A stretch of DNA of 64,000 bases from Streptomyces tibetensis (GTDB taxonomy: Bacteria; Actinomycetota; Actinomycetes; Streptomycetales; Streptomycetaceae), in the NCBI RefSeq assembly GCF_007655005.1, contig NZ_SZVW01000025.1, forward strand, positions 1-64,000, given 5' to 3'. Every line of letters begins with the position of its first letter. The stretch's first letter is position 1. Below, in pieces: positions 48,824-57,478 of this stretch. The notes below the pieces were generated by a model. The model was not told where the DNA came from. It saw only the letters and a list, made by a program, of their open reading frames with translations, and did not search any database. The translations under genes and the position numbers were made by a program.

Positions 48824-50049
48824 CGGCGTTGCCGACGACGGTGGAGACAGCTCGGAGGAACGCCACGACGGCACCGGCCCCGGTCACCCAGGCGCCGCCG
48901 TCCCGGGAGGCCGGACAGGCGGCGCACCAGGACGCGACGGCACCGGCCCCGGCCATCGCGCGGCCGTCACGGCAGGACACGGCGACCGAGGCACCCGCCA
49001 CCACACGGACCGCACGACGGGGCGAGTCGCACGATCGCGCGGTCGGCGCCCGCGCTGTCCCCGCGGTTGTCGACCGCTGCCGCGCCCTGGTCCGGCCCGC
49101 CCTGGAGGAAGCCGTGGGGCGGCTGCACCCCTGGGTGGGCGAGATGGCCGCGTACTCCTTCGGCTGGTGCGAGGTCGGAGGTGCTCCGGCCGTGGCCTCC
49201 GGCGGCAAGGGCGTGCGGCAGGCGCTCGCGGTGCTCGGCGCGGAGGCGGCCGGTGCGCCGGGCCGGGCCGGCGTGGCCGCGGCTGTCGCGGTGGAACTGG
49301 TGCACACCTTCTCCCTGCTGCACGACGACATCATGGACGGCGACGCGGACCGGCGCCGCCGCCCGACCGTGTGGAGGGCCTACGGCACGGGGCCGGCGGT
49401 ACTGGCGGGCGACGCCCTGTTCGCCCTGGCCGTCGAGACGCTGGCCGCGCAGCCCGGCGGTGCCGCCGGTGTGCGCACGCTGTCCGTGGCGCTGGGTGAC
49501 CTGGTGCGCGGGCAGGCGGACGACCTGCTGTTCGCCGACCGCCCGTGGACCGGCCCGGAGCGGGTACGGCCCGACGAATACCGGGCGATGGCGGAGCACA
49601 AGACGGGCGCGCTGCTGGGCTGCGCGGCGGCGCTCGGTGCCGTGCTCGGCGGTGTCCGCCCCGAGACGGCCGCCGCGCTCGACCGGGCGGGCAGGCACCT
49701 GGGGGTCGCGTTCCAGATCGTCGACGACGTGCTGGGCATCTGGGGGGACCCCGGCGTCACCGGCAAACCGGTCCACGGTGATCTGCGCGAGCGGAAGAAG
49801 ACGTTCCCGGTGCTGGTGGCGCTCGGCTCCCCGATGGGCGGCCGGATCGCCGCACTCCTGGAGTCGGGTGCGGCGACCGACACGGCGGCCGCGCTCATCG
49901 AGGAGGCGGGCGGCCGCGCCGCGGCCATGGCCGAGGCCCGCCGGCACCTCGCCGCCGTCGAGACCTCACTCGCCGGAGCTCCGTTGGCGGCGGAAGCCGC
50001 CCGGGACCTGCGGTCGCTGCTGGAGTACCTGGTGCGGCGCGACGTCTGA
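48820..50049 (+). CDS. Polyprenyl diphosphate synthase with a disordered N-terminal extension
   Basis: A 409-residue class I trans-prenyltransferase. Residues about 1-72 are an Ala/Pro/Thr/Arg-rich extension with a repeated element (TTAPAPVTQAPPSRE and ATAPAPAIARPSRQ), unlike ordinary synthases. The catalytic domain has the first aspartate-rich motif LLHDDIMDGD (near residue 169) and the second FQIVDDVLGIWGD (near 302), with GGKGVRQAL in place of the usual GGKRxRP. It would condense IPP with an allylic diphosphate to geranyl- to geranylgeranyl-size products; chain length is not predictable. The GTG start overlaps the TPR stop. No terpene cyclase is nearby. Confidence 0.87.
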   Translation: MTALPTTVETARRNATTAPAPVTQAPPSREAGQAAHQDATAPAPAIARPSRQDTATEAPATTRTARRGESHDRAVGARAVPAVVDRCRALVRPALEEAVGRLHPWVGEMAAYSFGWCEVGGAPAVASGGKGVRQALAVLGAEAAGAPGRAGVAAAVAVELVHTFSLLHDDIMDGDADRRRRPTVWRAYGTGPAVLAGDALFALAVETLAAQPGGAAGVRTLSVALGDLVRGQADDLLFADRPWTGPERVRPDEYRAMAEHKTGALLGCAAALGAVLGGVRPETAAALDRAGRHLGVAFQIVDDVLGIWGDPGVTGKPVHGDLRERKKTFPVLVALGSPMGGRIAALLESGAATDTAAALIEEAGGRAAAMAEARRHLAAVETSLAGAPLAAEAARDLRSLLEYLVRRDV

Positions 50050-50190
50050 ACCGCCGGGCTCGGGTGTGTCCGTCGCGACACGGGGCAGGGACACAGGGCA
50101 GGCCCGCGCACCGCTTTGACCTCGGCCCCCTCGGCGCGTCAGGGTTCGATACGGCGCGTTCCGCGACCCCGCGCCGGAAGGACGACCGCC

Positions 50191-51150
50191 ATGATCGGCA
50201 TGCCGGAGATCGAAGCCGCGGCCGGGCGCATCGCCGGGCACGTCGTGCGCACCCCGACCGTGGACAGCCCGGGGCTGTCGGCGCTGCTCGGTGCACCGGT
50301 CACCGTGAAACTCGAACTGCTGCAGCGCACCGGCTCGTTCAAGGCGCGCGGGGCGGCGGCGAAGCTGCTGTCGCTGGGCGAGACCGAACGGGCCGCCGGG
50401 GTCGTGGCGGTCAGCGGCGGCAACCACGGCATCGCCGTCGCGGTCATGGCAGCGGCCCTCGATGTGAAGGCCACGGTGGTGATGCCCCGCTCGGCACCCG
50501 CCCGTGCCGTGGAGATCGCGGAGGAGGCCGGTGCGTCGGTGCGGCTGACCGAGGACATGGACGGCGCGTTCGCGCTCATGGCCCGGCTTCAGCAGGAGGG
50601 CCTGACCCTGGTCCATCCCTTCGACGACCCCGCGGTGATCGCGGGACAGGGCACGGTCGGGCTGGAGTTCGCCGCCGACGCCGGCGAACTCACGGACGTG
50701 CTCGTGAGCATCGGGGGCGGCGGCCTGATCGCCGGTGTCGCCGCCGCGCTGCGGGCGCGCCGGCCCGGTGTTCGGGTGTGGGGCGTGGAGACCGAGGGCG
50801 CCCAGGCCATGTCCGAGGCATTGTCGTCGGGCGGCCCGCGGCCGGTCGCCCTGTCGTCGATCGTCTCCACCCTCAGCGCCCCGTCCGTGTCACGGCTCAC
50901 GTACGACCATGTCTGCGCCCTGGTCACCGAGGTCCTCGTGGTCCCGGACCGGGAGGCCGTGCAGGGCGTGCTGGACCTGGCCGACCACGCCAAGGTGTGG
51001 GCCGAACCGGCAGCCGGCTGCCTGCTGCCCGCGGCCCGGCAGGTCCTGGAACGGGTGGGCGACGGGGCGCGGCTCGGTCTGGTGGTGTGCGGGGGCAACG
51101 CGACGACGGACGACGTGTTCGCCTGGTCGCGTCGCTTCGGACTGCGCTGA
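50191..51150 (+). CDS. Threonine/serine dehydratase-like PLP enzyme
   Basis: A 319-residue fold-type II PLP enzyme similar to threonine dehydratase or serine racemase: PLP-lysine motif QRTGSFKARGAAAK (Lys51), VAVSGGNHGIAVAVMA and the phosphate-binding glycine loop VSIGGGGLIAGVAAAL. It lacks the C-terminal ACT regulatory domain of biosynthetic IlvA, so a catabolic or specialised role is likely. GGAAGGA precedes ATG 50191; the frame upstream is open but without support. It follows the polyprenyl synthase by 141 bases and could belong to the same unit, although no metabolic link is obvious. Confidence 0.87.
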   Translation: MIGMPEIEAAAGRIAGHVVRTPTVDSPGLSALLGAPVTVKLELLQRTGSFKARGAAAKLLSLGETERAAGVVAVSGGNHGIAVAVMAAALDVKATVVMPRSAPARAVEIAEEAGASVRLTEDMDGAFALMARLQQEGLTLVHPFDDPAVIAGQGTVGLEFAADAGELTDVLVSIGGGGLIAGVAAALRARRPGVRVWGVETEGAQAMSEALSSGGPRPVALSSIVSTLSAPSVSRLTYDHVCALVTEVLVVPDREAVQGVLDLADHAKVWAEPAAGCLLPAARQVLERVGDGARLGLVVCGGNATTDDVFAWSRRFGLR

Positions 51151-51490
51151 CGTTCCGGCCCCTCCGGAGAATCCGTCGCGAAATTCATCGGAGGGCTCCG
51201 AGTTCAGACGTAGTACACCTTCGCATTTACCGGCGGTTACCACCAGGCCGGGCGCGAATTCGCGAATCAGCGGGCCGCGGCGGCCGAATTCCTCGCGCCC
51301 GCCGCACCCGGGGCTGCCGAGGTGAGCCGCGCCCGGGCCCGCGAAAGACCCTCTTTCTTCGCACACTTGCTCCCACCCTTTGAACAAAAGACAGGAACAG
51401 GCACGGAGTTGCGATCCGTTTGAACGCAGGCCGCCTCACTCCCCGTACTTCTGGAAAAGGTGAGAGCCAGGTTTCCAGCGAGGGATGGCC
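51151..51490. other. Intergenic stretch of about 340 bases
   Basis: No gene or RNA is supported. It contains a short hairpin TCGGAG-gg-CTCCGA soon after the dehydratase stop, the perfect palindrome CGCGAATTCGCG (51253-51264), and an A-rich, lower-GC segment near 51380-51410 that probably includes the promoter of the pseudokinase gene. I could not define a -35/-10 pair. Confidence 0.5.
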
Positions 51491-53149
51491 ATGGGCAGGG
51501 CGCACGTCTCCACACACCAGTTGGTCGCCGGCCGGTACCGGCTGCTCGAGATCATTCATCGCGAGACCAACCGCATCTGCTGGTACGCCGAGGACACCGG
51601 GGCCGGCGAGATCTCCCGCCCGTGCCTCGTGACCCAGATCGGGCTTCCGGAGGACTCGCACGGGGCCGAGCGCCGGTCCGCCGCCCGCCTGCTGCGCACG
51701 ACCGAGAACATGGCGCTGCTGTGCCCCGGCCGGATCGCCGCGGCCGTCGACGCCGTCGAGGAGGCCGGCGCCCTGTGGACCGTCAGCGAGTGGATCGACG
51801 GCACCCCACTCGGTGAACTCCTCTCCGAGCAGGGCACGTTCAACTACGTGCGGGCGGCGCGGATCGGCCTGGAGCTGCTCGAAGTGCTGGACGCCGCGCA
51901 CGCCGAGGGCATCACGCACGGCGAGCTCAGCCCCGGCCAGGTGTTCGTGCGCGAGGATCACTCGGTCGTCGTCACCGGCTTCGGCCTGGCGGGCGCGACC
52001 CTCGCTCCCCGGCTGACGGCACCCGCTTTCGCCTCCCCGGAGCAGGCCCGTGACCAGCGCATCGGCCCCGCGGCCGACCTGTGGGCGCTGGGCGCGATCC
52101 TCTACACGGCGGTCGAGGGGCGCCCGCCCTTCCGGGACCGGGGGCGCCCGGAGAACACCTTGAAGGGCGTGGACCGGCTTCCGCTGCGCACACCGGTGCG
52201 CGCCGGGCCGCTCACCCAGGTCGTGCAGGGTCTGCTCCGCAAGGACTCACGAGAGCGGCTGACCCGCCCGGTGGTGCGTGAGGCGCTGACCCGCGCTCTC
52301 AGCGAGGACCCCGAGGCCGCCCTGGCCGCGGCACCGGCCCCGCGGCTGCGCGGCGCCTACGCCGCGGTGCGGACCGGCAACCCGGCGTGGAGCAGACGCA
52401 CCATGGTGGCGGGAACGGCCCTGGCCGTCGTCACCGTGGCGGTCGCCGTGCTCGCCGCGACCCAGGGGCTGCCCGGCACGGACGGCGGCAGCGACGCGGC
52501 CGAATCGCCGGCCCGGCCGCCGGCCTCCGCCGCCACTCCGGGCGAGGGCACCGGCGGCGACAGTGCGGAACCCTCCGGGGCGCCCAGCCCGCCCGAGTCC
52601 CCCTCCCCCACACCCACTCCGTCCTCCCCGCCGCCCAAGCCGACCCCCACTCCCCCACGCACACCCTCCTCCCCGGCCACGGCCCTGCCGCCCGGGTTCC
52701 AGCGCTATCAGGCGGCGGAGGGCTTCTCCGTCGCGCTGCCGAAGGGTTTCGAACGGCTGGACACCGACCGTGACGGCGAGGTGTACCGGGTCGTCTTCGG
52801 CGCCGAGGACGACGACCGCACGCTGGCCGTCACCTACAGCGACCGGGCGGGCCCGGACCCCGTCGTCGTATGGCGGGACGACGTCGAACCCAACCTCAAA
52901 CAGGCCGACGGCTACGACCGGATCGGCGCGATCCGCGCGACGACGTACCAGGGCCGTAAGGCCGCCGACATGGAGTGGACCGCCTACGTCCACGGCACCC
53001 GGGTGCACACCTACGGCCGGGGCTTCCTGCTCGGCGGGGGCCGGAGCTTCTCGCTGCGCTGGACCACACCGGAAGCCGACTGGGACAAGGCCGCCAACCA
53101 GGAGGCGTTGCGCACCTTCTTCAAGACCTTCCGGCCTGACTCAGACTGA
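51491..53149 (+). CDS. Membrane-anchored Ser/Thr pseudokinase
   Basis: A 552-residue protein with a PknB-like domain (about 10-280), a transmembrane helix (about 304-325), a Pro/Ser/Thr-rich extracytoplasmic stalk (about 335-400) and a C-terminal beta-rich domain (about 405-552). Catalytic residues are lost: the ATP-site lysine is absent near RPCLVTQIGL, the HRDxKxxN loop is HGELSPGQV (residues 143-151), and DFG is GFG (163-165). SPEQ and the ADLWALG helix remain, so the fold is kept. AGGG six bases before ATG 51491 is better than ATG 51485, which the ribosome site abuts. It probably works as a sensor or scaffold. Its 3' end overlaps the convergent hydrolase by nine bases. Confidence 0.87.
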   Translation: MGRAHVSTHQLVAGRYRLLEIIHRETNRICWYAEDTGAGEISRPCLVTQIGLPEDSHGAERRSAARLLRTTENMALLCPGRIAAAVDAVEEAGALWTVSEWIDGTPLGELLSEQGTFNYVRAARIGLELLEVLDAAHAEGITHGELSPGQVFVREDHSVVVTGFGLAGATLAPRLTAPAFASPEQARDQRIGPAADLWALGAILYTAVEGRPPFRDRGRPENTLKGVDRLPLRTPVRAGPLTQVVQGLLRKDSRERLTRPVVREALTRALSEDPEAALAAAPAPRLRGAYAAVRTGNPAWSRRTMVAGTALAVVTVAVAVLAATQGLPGTDGGSDAAESPARPPASAATPGEGTGGDSAEPSGAPSPPESPSPTPTPSSPPPKPTPTPPRTPSSPATALPPGFQRYQAAEGFSVALPKGFERLDTDRDGEVYRVVFGAEDDDRTLAVTYSDRAGPDPVVVWRDDVEPNLKQADGYDRIGAIRATTYQGRKAADMEWTAYVHGTRVHTYGRGFLLGGGRSFSLRWTTPEADWDKAANQEALRTFFKTFRPDSD

Positions 53150-54592
53150 CCGGCGCGGGGCGCGCAGGACGGTGAGGGGGCCGGCGGGCAGTGGCGGGGT
53201 GCGCCACTGCGCGATGAGCGACCCCTCCGCGAGGGAGCAGGTCAGCGCCAGACGGTGCGGGGTCTCCAGGAACACCACGTCCAGGGCCAGCGTGCCCCCA
53301 TCGGTCCAGCCGCCGCTGACCGCGGTCGGGAAGGGCCTTTCGTCGACCGTCCAGCCCTCCCCCGCGATACGCAGGTCCAGCCGGTCCGGACGGTCCGGCC
53401 GGTCCCCCGCTCCGGTGAGGGTGAGCGTCCAGCCGTCGGTGTCCCGGGTGAGCCCGGCCGAGCGGACCGGTCCGGCCGCTTCGGAGGGCGTGAACGCGGC
53501 GGCTGCCCAGTCCCGCTCGCGGCCAGGGGGCACGGAACGGCCCGGGACGGGCGGCAGCGCGAGCCGGCCGAGGCGCTCCAGCAGCTCCGCGTCGGCGGTC
53601 TCGCGGCCGGTCAGCGGCTCAGGGCCGAAGGCGGGCAGCAGATGCTTCCAGACCAGGTTCAGGTACTCCTGCATCCGCTCGGTCGCCGAGGTCGCGGCAA
53701 TCACCACGTCGTGCTCCGGCAGCACCAGGCAGAACTGGCCGAACGCGCCGTCGCCCCGGTAGCCGTGCCGGGACGTCCAGAACTGGTAGCCGTAGCCCTG
53801 GTCCCAGTCCTGCTGGTCCACGTCTCCCATCACGCCGGCGGTCGGTGTGCGCGGGTGCGAGGCCCGGGCCGCCCATCCTTCGGGCAGCAGCCGCTCGCCC
53901 TCCCAGAGCCCGTCGCGCAGATACAGCTGTCCGAGCCGGGCGATCGCGTCGGTGGTGGCGTGCAGGCCGCTGAAGCCGAGCTCGCGGCCGGTGCGGTCCC
54001 ACGACCAGGCCACCTCACCGATACCCAGCGGATCCAGCAGCCGCGGCCGCAGGTACGCGGTGAGCGGCTGCCCCGTCACTCGCTGGACGATCGCGGCGAG
54101 CGTGTAGGTGGCGGGCTGGTTGTAGGCGAAGACGGTGCCCGGGTCGGCGTCCGGGGGCAGCAGCAGGAACTGCCGGACGGGCTCGGAGACGTGCCGCCCG
54201 AAGACCTCGTCGACGGTGTCGCGCCGGTGGCCGCTCGCCATGGACGCCACGTGCCGTACCCGCATGGCCCGGCTGCGCGGGTCGGTGATGTCGGCCTCGA
54301 ACTCCGGGAAGTACGAGATCACGGGTGCGTCGAAGTCGAGCAGCCCCTCGGCCTCGGCCAGCGCCGCGGCGGTCGCGGTGAAGCTCTTGCTGAGCGAGTA
54401 CAGCAGGTGCAGGCGTTCGGCGGTGTACGGCGCCCACCAGCCGGCGGCGACCAGCCGCCCGTGCCGCATGATCATCAGACTGTGCGGCTCGATCTCGGGG
54501 GCGGCTTCGAGGGCGTCGAGAAAGGCGTGCACACCGAAGGCGTCGACGCCCTGTGCGGCGGGAGCGGAGGAGGGCAGGGTGGAGACGCTCAT
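53141..54592 (-). CDS. Beta-lactamase-fold serine hydrolase
   Basis: A 483-residue class C beta-lactamase/DD-peptidase-like hydrolase. Nucleophile motif SxxK appears as LYSLSKSFTA, the second tyrosine motif as FAYNQPATYTLAAI (Asn-Gln where Y-x-N is usual), and a catalytic-domain segment as GYGYQFWTSRHGYRGDGAFG. About 360-483 is an additional C-terminal beta domain. There is no signal peptide, so it is probably an intracellular esterase or amidase. The frame opens at GTG 54607, but CAGGA eight bases before ATG 54592 favours the shorter start. It overlaps the pseudokinase gene end to end. Confidence 0.87.
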   Translation of the reverse strand: MSVSTLPSSAPAAQGVDAFGVHAFLDALEAAPEIEPHSLMIMRHGRLVAAGWWAPYTAERLHLLYSLSKSFTATAAALAEAEGLLDFDAPVISYFPEFEADITDPRSRAMRVRHVASMASGHRRDTVDEVFGRHVSEPVRQFLLLPPDADPGTVFAYNQPATYTLAAIVQRVTGQPLTAYLRPRLLDPLGIGEVAWSWDRTGRELGFSGLHATTDAIARLGQLYLRDGLWEGERLLPEGWAARASHPRTPTAGVMGDVDQQDWDQGYGYQFWTSRHGYRGDGAFGQFCLVLPEHDVVIAATSATERMQEYLNLVWKHLLPAFGPEPLTGRETADAELLERLGRLALPPVPGRSVPPGRERDWAAAAFTPSEAAGPVRSAGLTRDTDGWTLTLTGAGDRPDRPDRLDLRIAGEGWTVDERPFPTAVSGGWTDGGTLALDVVFLETPHRLALTCSLAEGSLIAQWRTPPLPAGPLTVLRAPRRSV

Positions 54593-54664
54593 GCATGCAT
54601 CCTGCACCCGTCGGCGACCTTGATCGAGCCGTTTTCAAGTCCTCTGTCAGGGGACTCGCCGGTT

Positions 54665-55636
54665 ATGGTGCAAATCGGATACACGATGATGACCGAACAG
54701 GCCGGCCCCCGAGAGCTCGTCGACCACGTGGTGCGGGCCGAGGAGGCGGGCTTCGACTTCTCGGTGACCTCTGACCACTACTTCCCGTGGCTGCGCTCGC
54801 AGGGCCATTCGCCCTACGCGTGGGCCGTGCTCGGTGCGGCGGCCCAGGCCACGTCACGTATCCCCCTGATGACGTATGTGACGTGTCCGACGTTCCGCTA
54901 CCACCCGGCGGTGGTGGCGCAGAAGGCGGCGACGCTGCAGTTGCTGTCCGAGGGCCGGTTCCGGCTGGGACTGGGCTCGGGCGAGAACCTCAACGAGCAC
55001 GTGGTGGGCGGCGGCTGGCCGTCGGTCGACGTGCGGCACGAGATGTTCGAGGAGGCCGTGGAGATCATCCGCGCGCTCTTCAAGGGCGGCCACGTCAACC
55101 ATCGCGGCACGCACTTCGACGTGGAGTCGGCCCGGCTGTGGGACCTGCCGGACGAGGCGCCGCCCATCGGCATCGCCGTCTCCGGGGAGCGGTCCTGCGA
55201 ACTCGCGGGCCGGCTCGGCGACCTGGTCATCGCCACCGAGCCCAAGGCCGGGCTGCTGGAGTCGTTCGACCGGCACGGCGGCGAGGGCAAGCCCCGCGTC
55301 GGCCAGCTGCCGGTCTGCTACGACCCCGACCGGGACGCGGCCGTCGAGCGGGCCCACTCCCAGTTCCGCTGGTTCGGCAGCGGCTGGAAGGTCAACTCGG
55401 AGCTGCCGCACCCCGACTCCTTCGACGCGGCCACCCAGTTCGTCAGGCAGGACGACGTCGCCGACGCGATCCCGTGCGGTGACGACCCGGACGCGTTCGT
55501 CGAGGCCGTCCGCCCGTACGCCGAGGCCGGGTTCACCGAGGTCGCCCTGGTCCAGATCGGCGGCGAGTCGCAGCCGGCGTACCTGGACTGGTCGGAGAAG
55601 ACCCTGCTGCCCGCGCTGCGCGACGCGTTCGGCTGA
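54665..55636 (+). CDS. LLM-class (probably F420-dependent) oxidoreductase
   Basis: A 323-residue luciferase-like barrel enzyme of the TIGR03557-type family: MVQIGYTMMTEQAGPRELVD, FDFSVTSDHYFPWLRSQGHS, LMTYVTCPTFRYHPAVVAQK and RFRLGLGSGENLNEHVVGGG, similar to F420-dependent glucose-6-phosphate dehydrogenase relatives. Substrate is unknown. The frame is open far upstream, but the family N terminus fits ATG 54665; a GGGGA lies about 12 bases before it. Its last 104 bases overlap the convergent zinc-ribbon gene. Confidence 0.9.
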   Translation: MVQIGYTMMTEQAGPRELVDHVVRAEEAGFDFSVTSDHYFPWLRSQGHSPYAWAVLGAAAQATSRIPLMTYVTCPTFRYHPAVVAQKAATLQLLSEGRFRLGLGSGENLNEHVVGGGWPSVDVRHEMFEEAVEIIRALFKGGHVNHRGTHFDVESARLWDLPDEAPPIGIAVSGERSCELAGRLGDLVIATEPKAGLLESFDRHGGEGKPRVGQLPVCYDPDRDAAVERAHSQFRWFGSGWKVNSELPHPDSFDAATQFVRQDDVADAIPCGDDPDAFVEAVRPYAEAGFTEVALVQIGGESQPAYLDWSEKTLLPALRDAFG

Positions 55637-56228
55637 AGCCCTCGGCCAGCGCCTCCACCACCTGCTCGACCAGTTGAGCCCTCCGCCCCGGGGGGCTCTT
55701 CTTGACGAGCGCGCTGATCCGTTGGGCCTGCTCGGTCGTGGGCAGGAAGCCCGTCAGCAGCAGGGGCAGCAGCAGGCGCCGGACGAGCACTTCGCTGTCA
55801 GAGCTGACCTGCGGTCTGCGCACCACCGAGACGTTGACCCGGATCGCGTGCTCGTTCCCGGGCGGGACGCCCGGCCGGTCCGTCTCGATGGCGGCGTAGC
55901 GGTAACCGTGCGCCCGGTCGCAGGCCGGGCAGCCGGCCGGGCCGCGGGTGAGCCGGTCGCCGCAGTCGGGGCACCTGAGCCGGTCGAGAGCGGCGTCCAC
56001 CAGCCGCCAGTCGTGCCGGTCGGGTTCGGCGGCGACCATCTCGGCCAGGGTCCGCTCCTGGTCGCCGCCCGCCGTGGTGTCCCACTGCCGCAGGAAGGCG
56101 GCCCACTCCCCCTCGACGATGCCGTCCACCAGGTCACGGCAGACGGCACAGGCGGGGGCGCCGCCGTACGCGTACCCGCCGCACTCCGCACAGCGGCGCA
56201 GTGCCTCGCCCTCCCCTGTTCGCACCAT
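55533..56228 (-). CDS. Zinc-ribbon hypothetical protein with a read-through tail
   Basis: A 231-residue protein without a recognised family. Two cysteine clusters look like zinc ribbons: CAECGGYAYGGAPACAVC near the N terminus and CPDCGDRLTRGPAGCPACDR in the middle. A later segment LLPLLLTGFLPTTEQAQRIS is helical. The last 34 residues (RTRRAARAAGSSPTSPGTPA and on) are encoded opposite the oxidoreductase C terminus and look like non-selected sequence, suggesting loss of an earlier stop near 55636. GCGAGGA eight bases upstream favours ATG 56228 over ATG 56237. Confidence 0.7.
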   Translation of the reverse strand: MVRTGEGEALRRCAECGGYAYGGAPACAVCRDLVDGIVEGEWAAFLRQWDTTAGGDQERTLAEMVAAEPDRHDWRLVDAALDRLRCPDCGDRLTRGPAGCPACDRAHGYRYAAIETDRPGVPPGNEHAIRVNVSVVRRPQVSSDSEVLVRRLLLPLLLTGFLPTTEQAQRISALVKKSPPGRRAQLVEQVVEALAEGFSRTRRAARAAGSSPTSPGTPAATRRRSGPGRPR

Positions 56229-56375
56229 GCCGGACATCCTCGCGCACCCCCGCCCGGGGGCGACAACGGTTTTCGGGCGGGCCGTGTGGGCGGTGAACGG
56301 CGAGGTCAGAGGGTGCCGCTAGGCTTCCGTCCGCACCTTGCGCCATCCGTTCCGCCTTGCTCAGGAGAGTCGTCC

Positions 56376-57416
56376 GTGACCGTAGCCATGACCCCGCCCG
56401 AGACGTCCCCCGCCGCCCCGGAGCCCGTGTCCGACCTGGTCGTGCGGGACGCGCGGGAGTTCGGGGCGTACGCCCGGACCGGAGGGTGGGCCTTCGGGCT
56501 GAAGGTGGCGCGCAGCGTGCGGCCCGGCGGGCAGGGCGCGGACGAGACGCCGAAGGTGTCCGCGAGGGAGTTCGCGGAGCTCGCCGGCTGCTCCCCGGAG
56601 CGGGTCATGCGCTACTACAAGGCGTGGGACCGGGCGGCGGACGACGGGATGGTCCCGCACTTCGAGGCGCTGACGCCGGGTCAGGAGGTGGATCTGCCGG
56701 ACGCCGACGTGTGGCTGAGCTACTACGTCTCCCGCAACAGCGCCACGTCCGAGCGCGGCACCGCCATCTCCGAGGCCGCCGAGGCGGAGGGCATCCGGCC
56801 CACGAAGGCGCTGGAGGTCGCGGAGAACCCCACCGCCCTGCGGGCCGCGATCCTCGCCGACCCGTCGACAGCCCGCGCGGCCCGCCAGGCCCTGCTGGAC
56901 CGGGTCCGCGAGGACCCGGACCTGCAGTCGGAGCTGGCCCGCGACGTCGTGCGCACCGACGAGCTGAAGAAGGCCGTCGCCGGTGAGAGCAGGGCGGCCG
57001 ACCGGATCGGATACGTGCGCCAGATCGCCGAGTCGGGGCAGATCAGGACGCCCGCCGGGCAGACCGTCGACGCGCCCGTCGATCTTCGTCAGGAGGCCGA
57101 GCGCCACCTGTCGCTCATCGACGAGCTGGACGAGGGCGAGGACGCCGGCGAGTGGGCCTTTGAGGCCTACGACACCATGAAGTCCCTCGTGGTGGAGGCC
57201 GTGGAGGCGGACCCCGGTCTGCGGGTGCAGGAGCGGCGCACGAAGTTCTACAGCAGCCTGCAGAAGGCGACGAAGGTGTTCGAGGAGCTGACCTTCGACG
57301 ACGCCGGGGAGTTCTACGAGGACGACATGGTGCAGCGCCTGGAGGACCTGCAGCGGGCCGTCGCGGTGTGCATCGAGTCGCTGCGCGGTGCTCGCGGGAA
57401 TCACCCGGCCGGCTGA
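56376..57416 (+). CDS. Hypothetical protein, possibly DNA-binding
   Basis: A 346-residue soluble protein. I do not recognise a named family, though similar proteins are common in Streptomyces as I recall. Residues about 55-85 (KVSAREFAELAGCSPERVMR) resemble a helix-turn-helix; the rest is acidic and helical (AILADPSTARAARQALLDRV, LSLIDELDEGEDAGEWAFEA, YDTMKSLVVEAVEADPGLRV). AGGAGAG six bases upstream fixes GTG 56376. It is divergent from the zinc-ribbon gene and followed by the SsgA-like gene, but a promoter for the latter sits at its very end. Confidence 0.75.
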   Translation: MTVAMTPPETSPAAPEPVSDLVVRDAREFGAYARTGGWAFGLKVARSVRPGGQGADETPKVSAREFAELAGCSPERVMRYYKAWDRAADDGMVPHFEALTPGQEVDLPDADVWLSYYVSRNSATSERGTAISEAAEAEGIRPTKALEVAENPTALRAAILADPSTARAARQALLDRVREDPDLQSELARDVVRTDELKKAVAGESRAADRIGYVRQIAESGQIRTPAGQTVDAPVDLRQEAERHLSLIDELDEGEDAGEWAFEAYDTMKSLVVEAVEADPGLRVQERRTKFYSSLQKATKVFEELTFDDAGEFYEDDMVQRLEDLQRAVAVCIESLRGARGNHPAG

Positions 57417-57440
57417 GCATTCCGGCGAAATCGGGGGTAC
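57417..57440 (+). promoter_or_regulatory. SigB/SigH-type promoter for the SsgA-like gene
   Basis: GCAT (57417-57420), 14 bases, GGGTAC (57435-57440) is a full match to GNNT-N14-16-GGGTAC/T. Predicted start near 57447 leaves about 32 bases before GTG 57479. The only other full match I found in intergenic DNA here is at 6547-6570. In S. coelicolor ssgB is reported to depend on SigH, a SigB-type factor, which makes the match credible. Confidence 0.6.
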
Positions 57441-57478
57441 TAGAGGGCTCTACGTCGGTTCTTCCCGGAGGCCCTCTC

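Noticed and set aside
48820..50049. Terpene biosynthetic cluster
   Set aside because: Only a polyprenyl synthase is present; no cyclase or tailoring enzyme was found nearby, so a product cluster cannot be claimed.
50130..50170. GGTTCGATAC resembling a tRNA T-loop
   Set aside because: No acceptor, D-arm or anticodon stem can be folded around it.
51253..51264. CGCGAATTCGCG palindrome as an operator
   Set aside because: Twelve bases of alternating GC around an EcoRI site are easily found by chance in this GC content, and it is more than 200 bases from the next start.
53255..54664. N-terminal extension of the LLM oxidoreductase over the serine hydrolase gene
   Set aside because: The open upstream frame is the antisense of a clear serine hydrolase; the family N terminus begins at ATG 54665.
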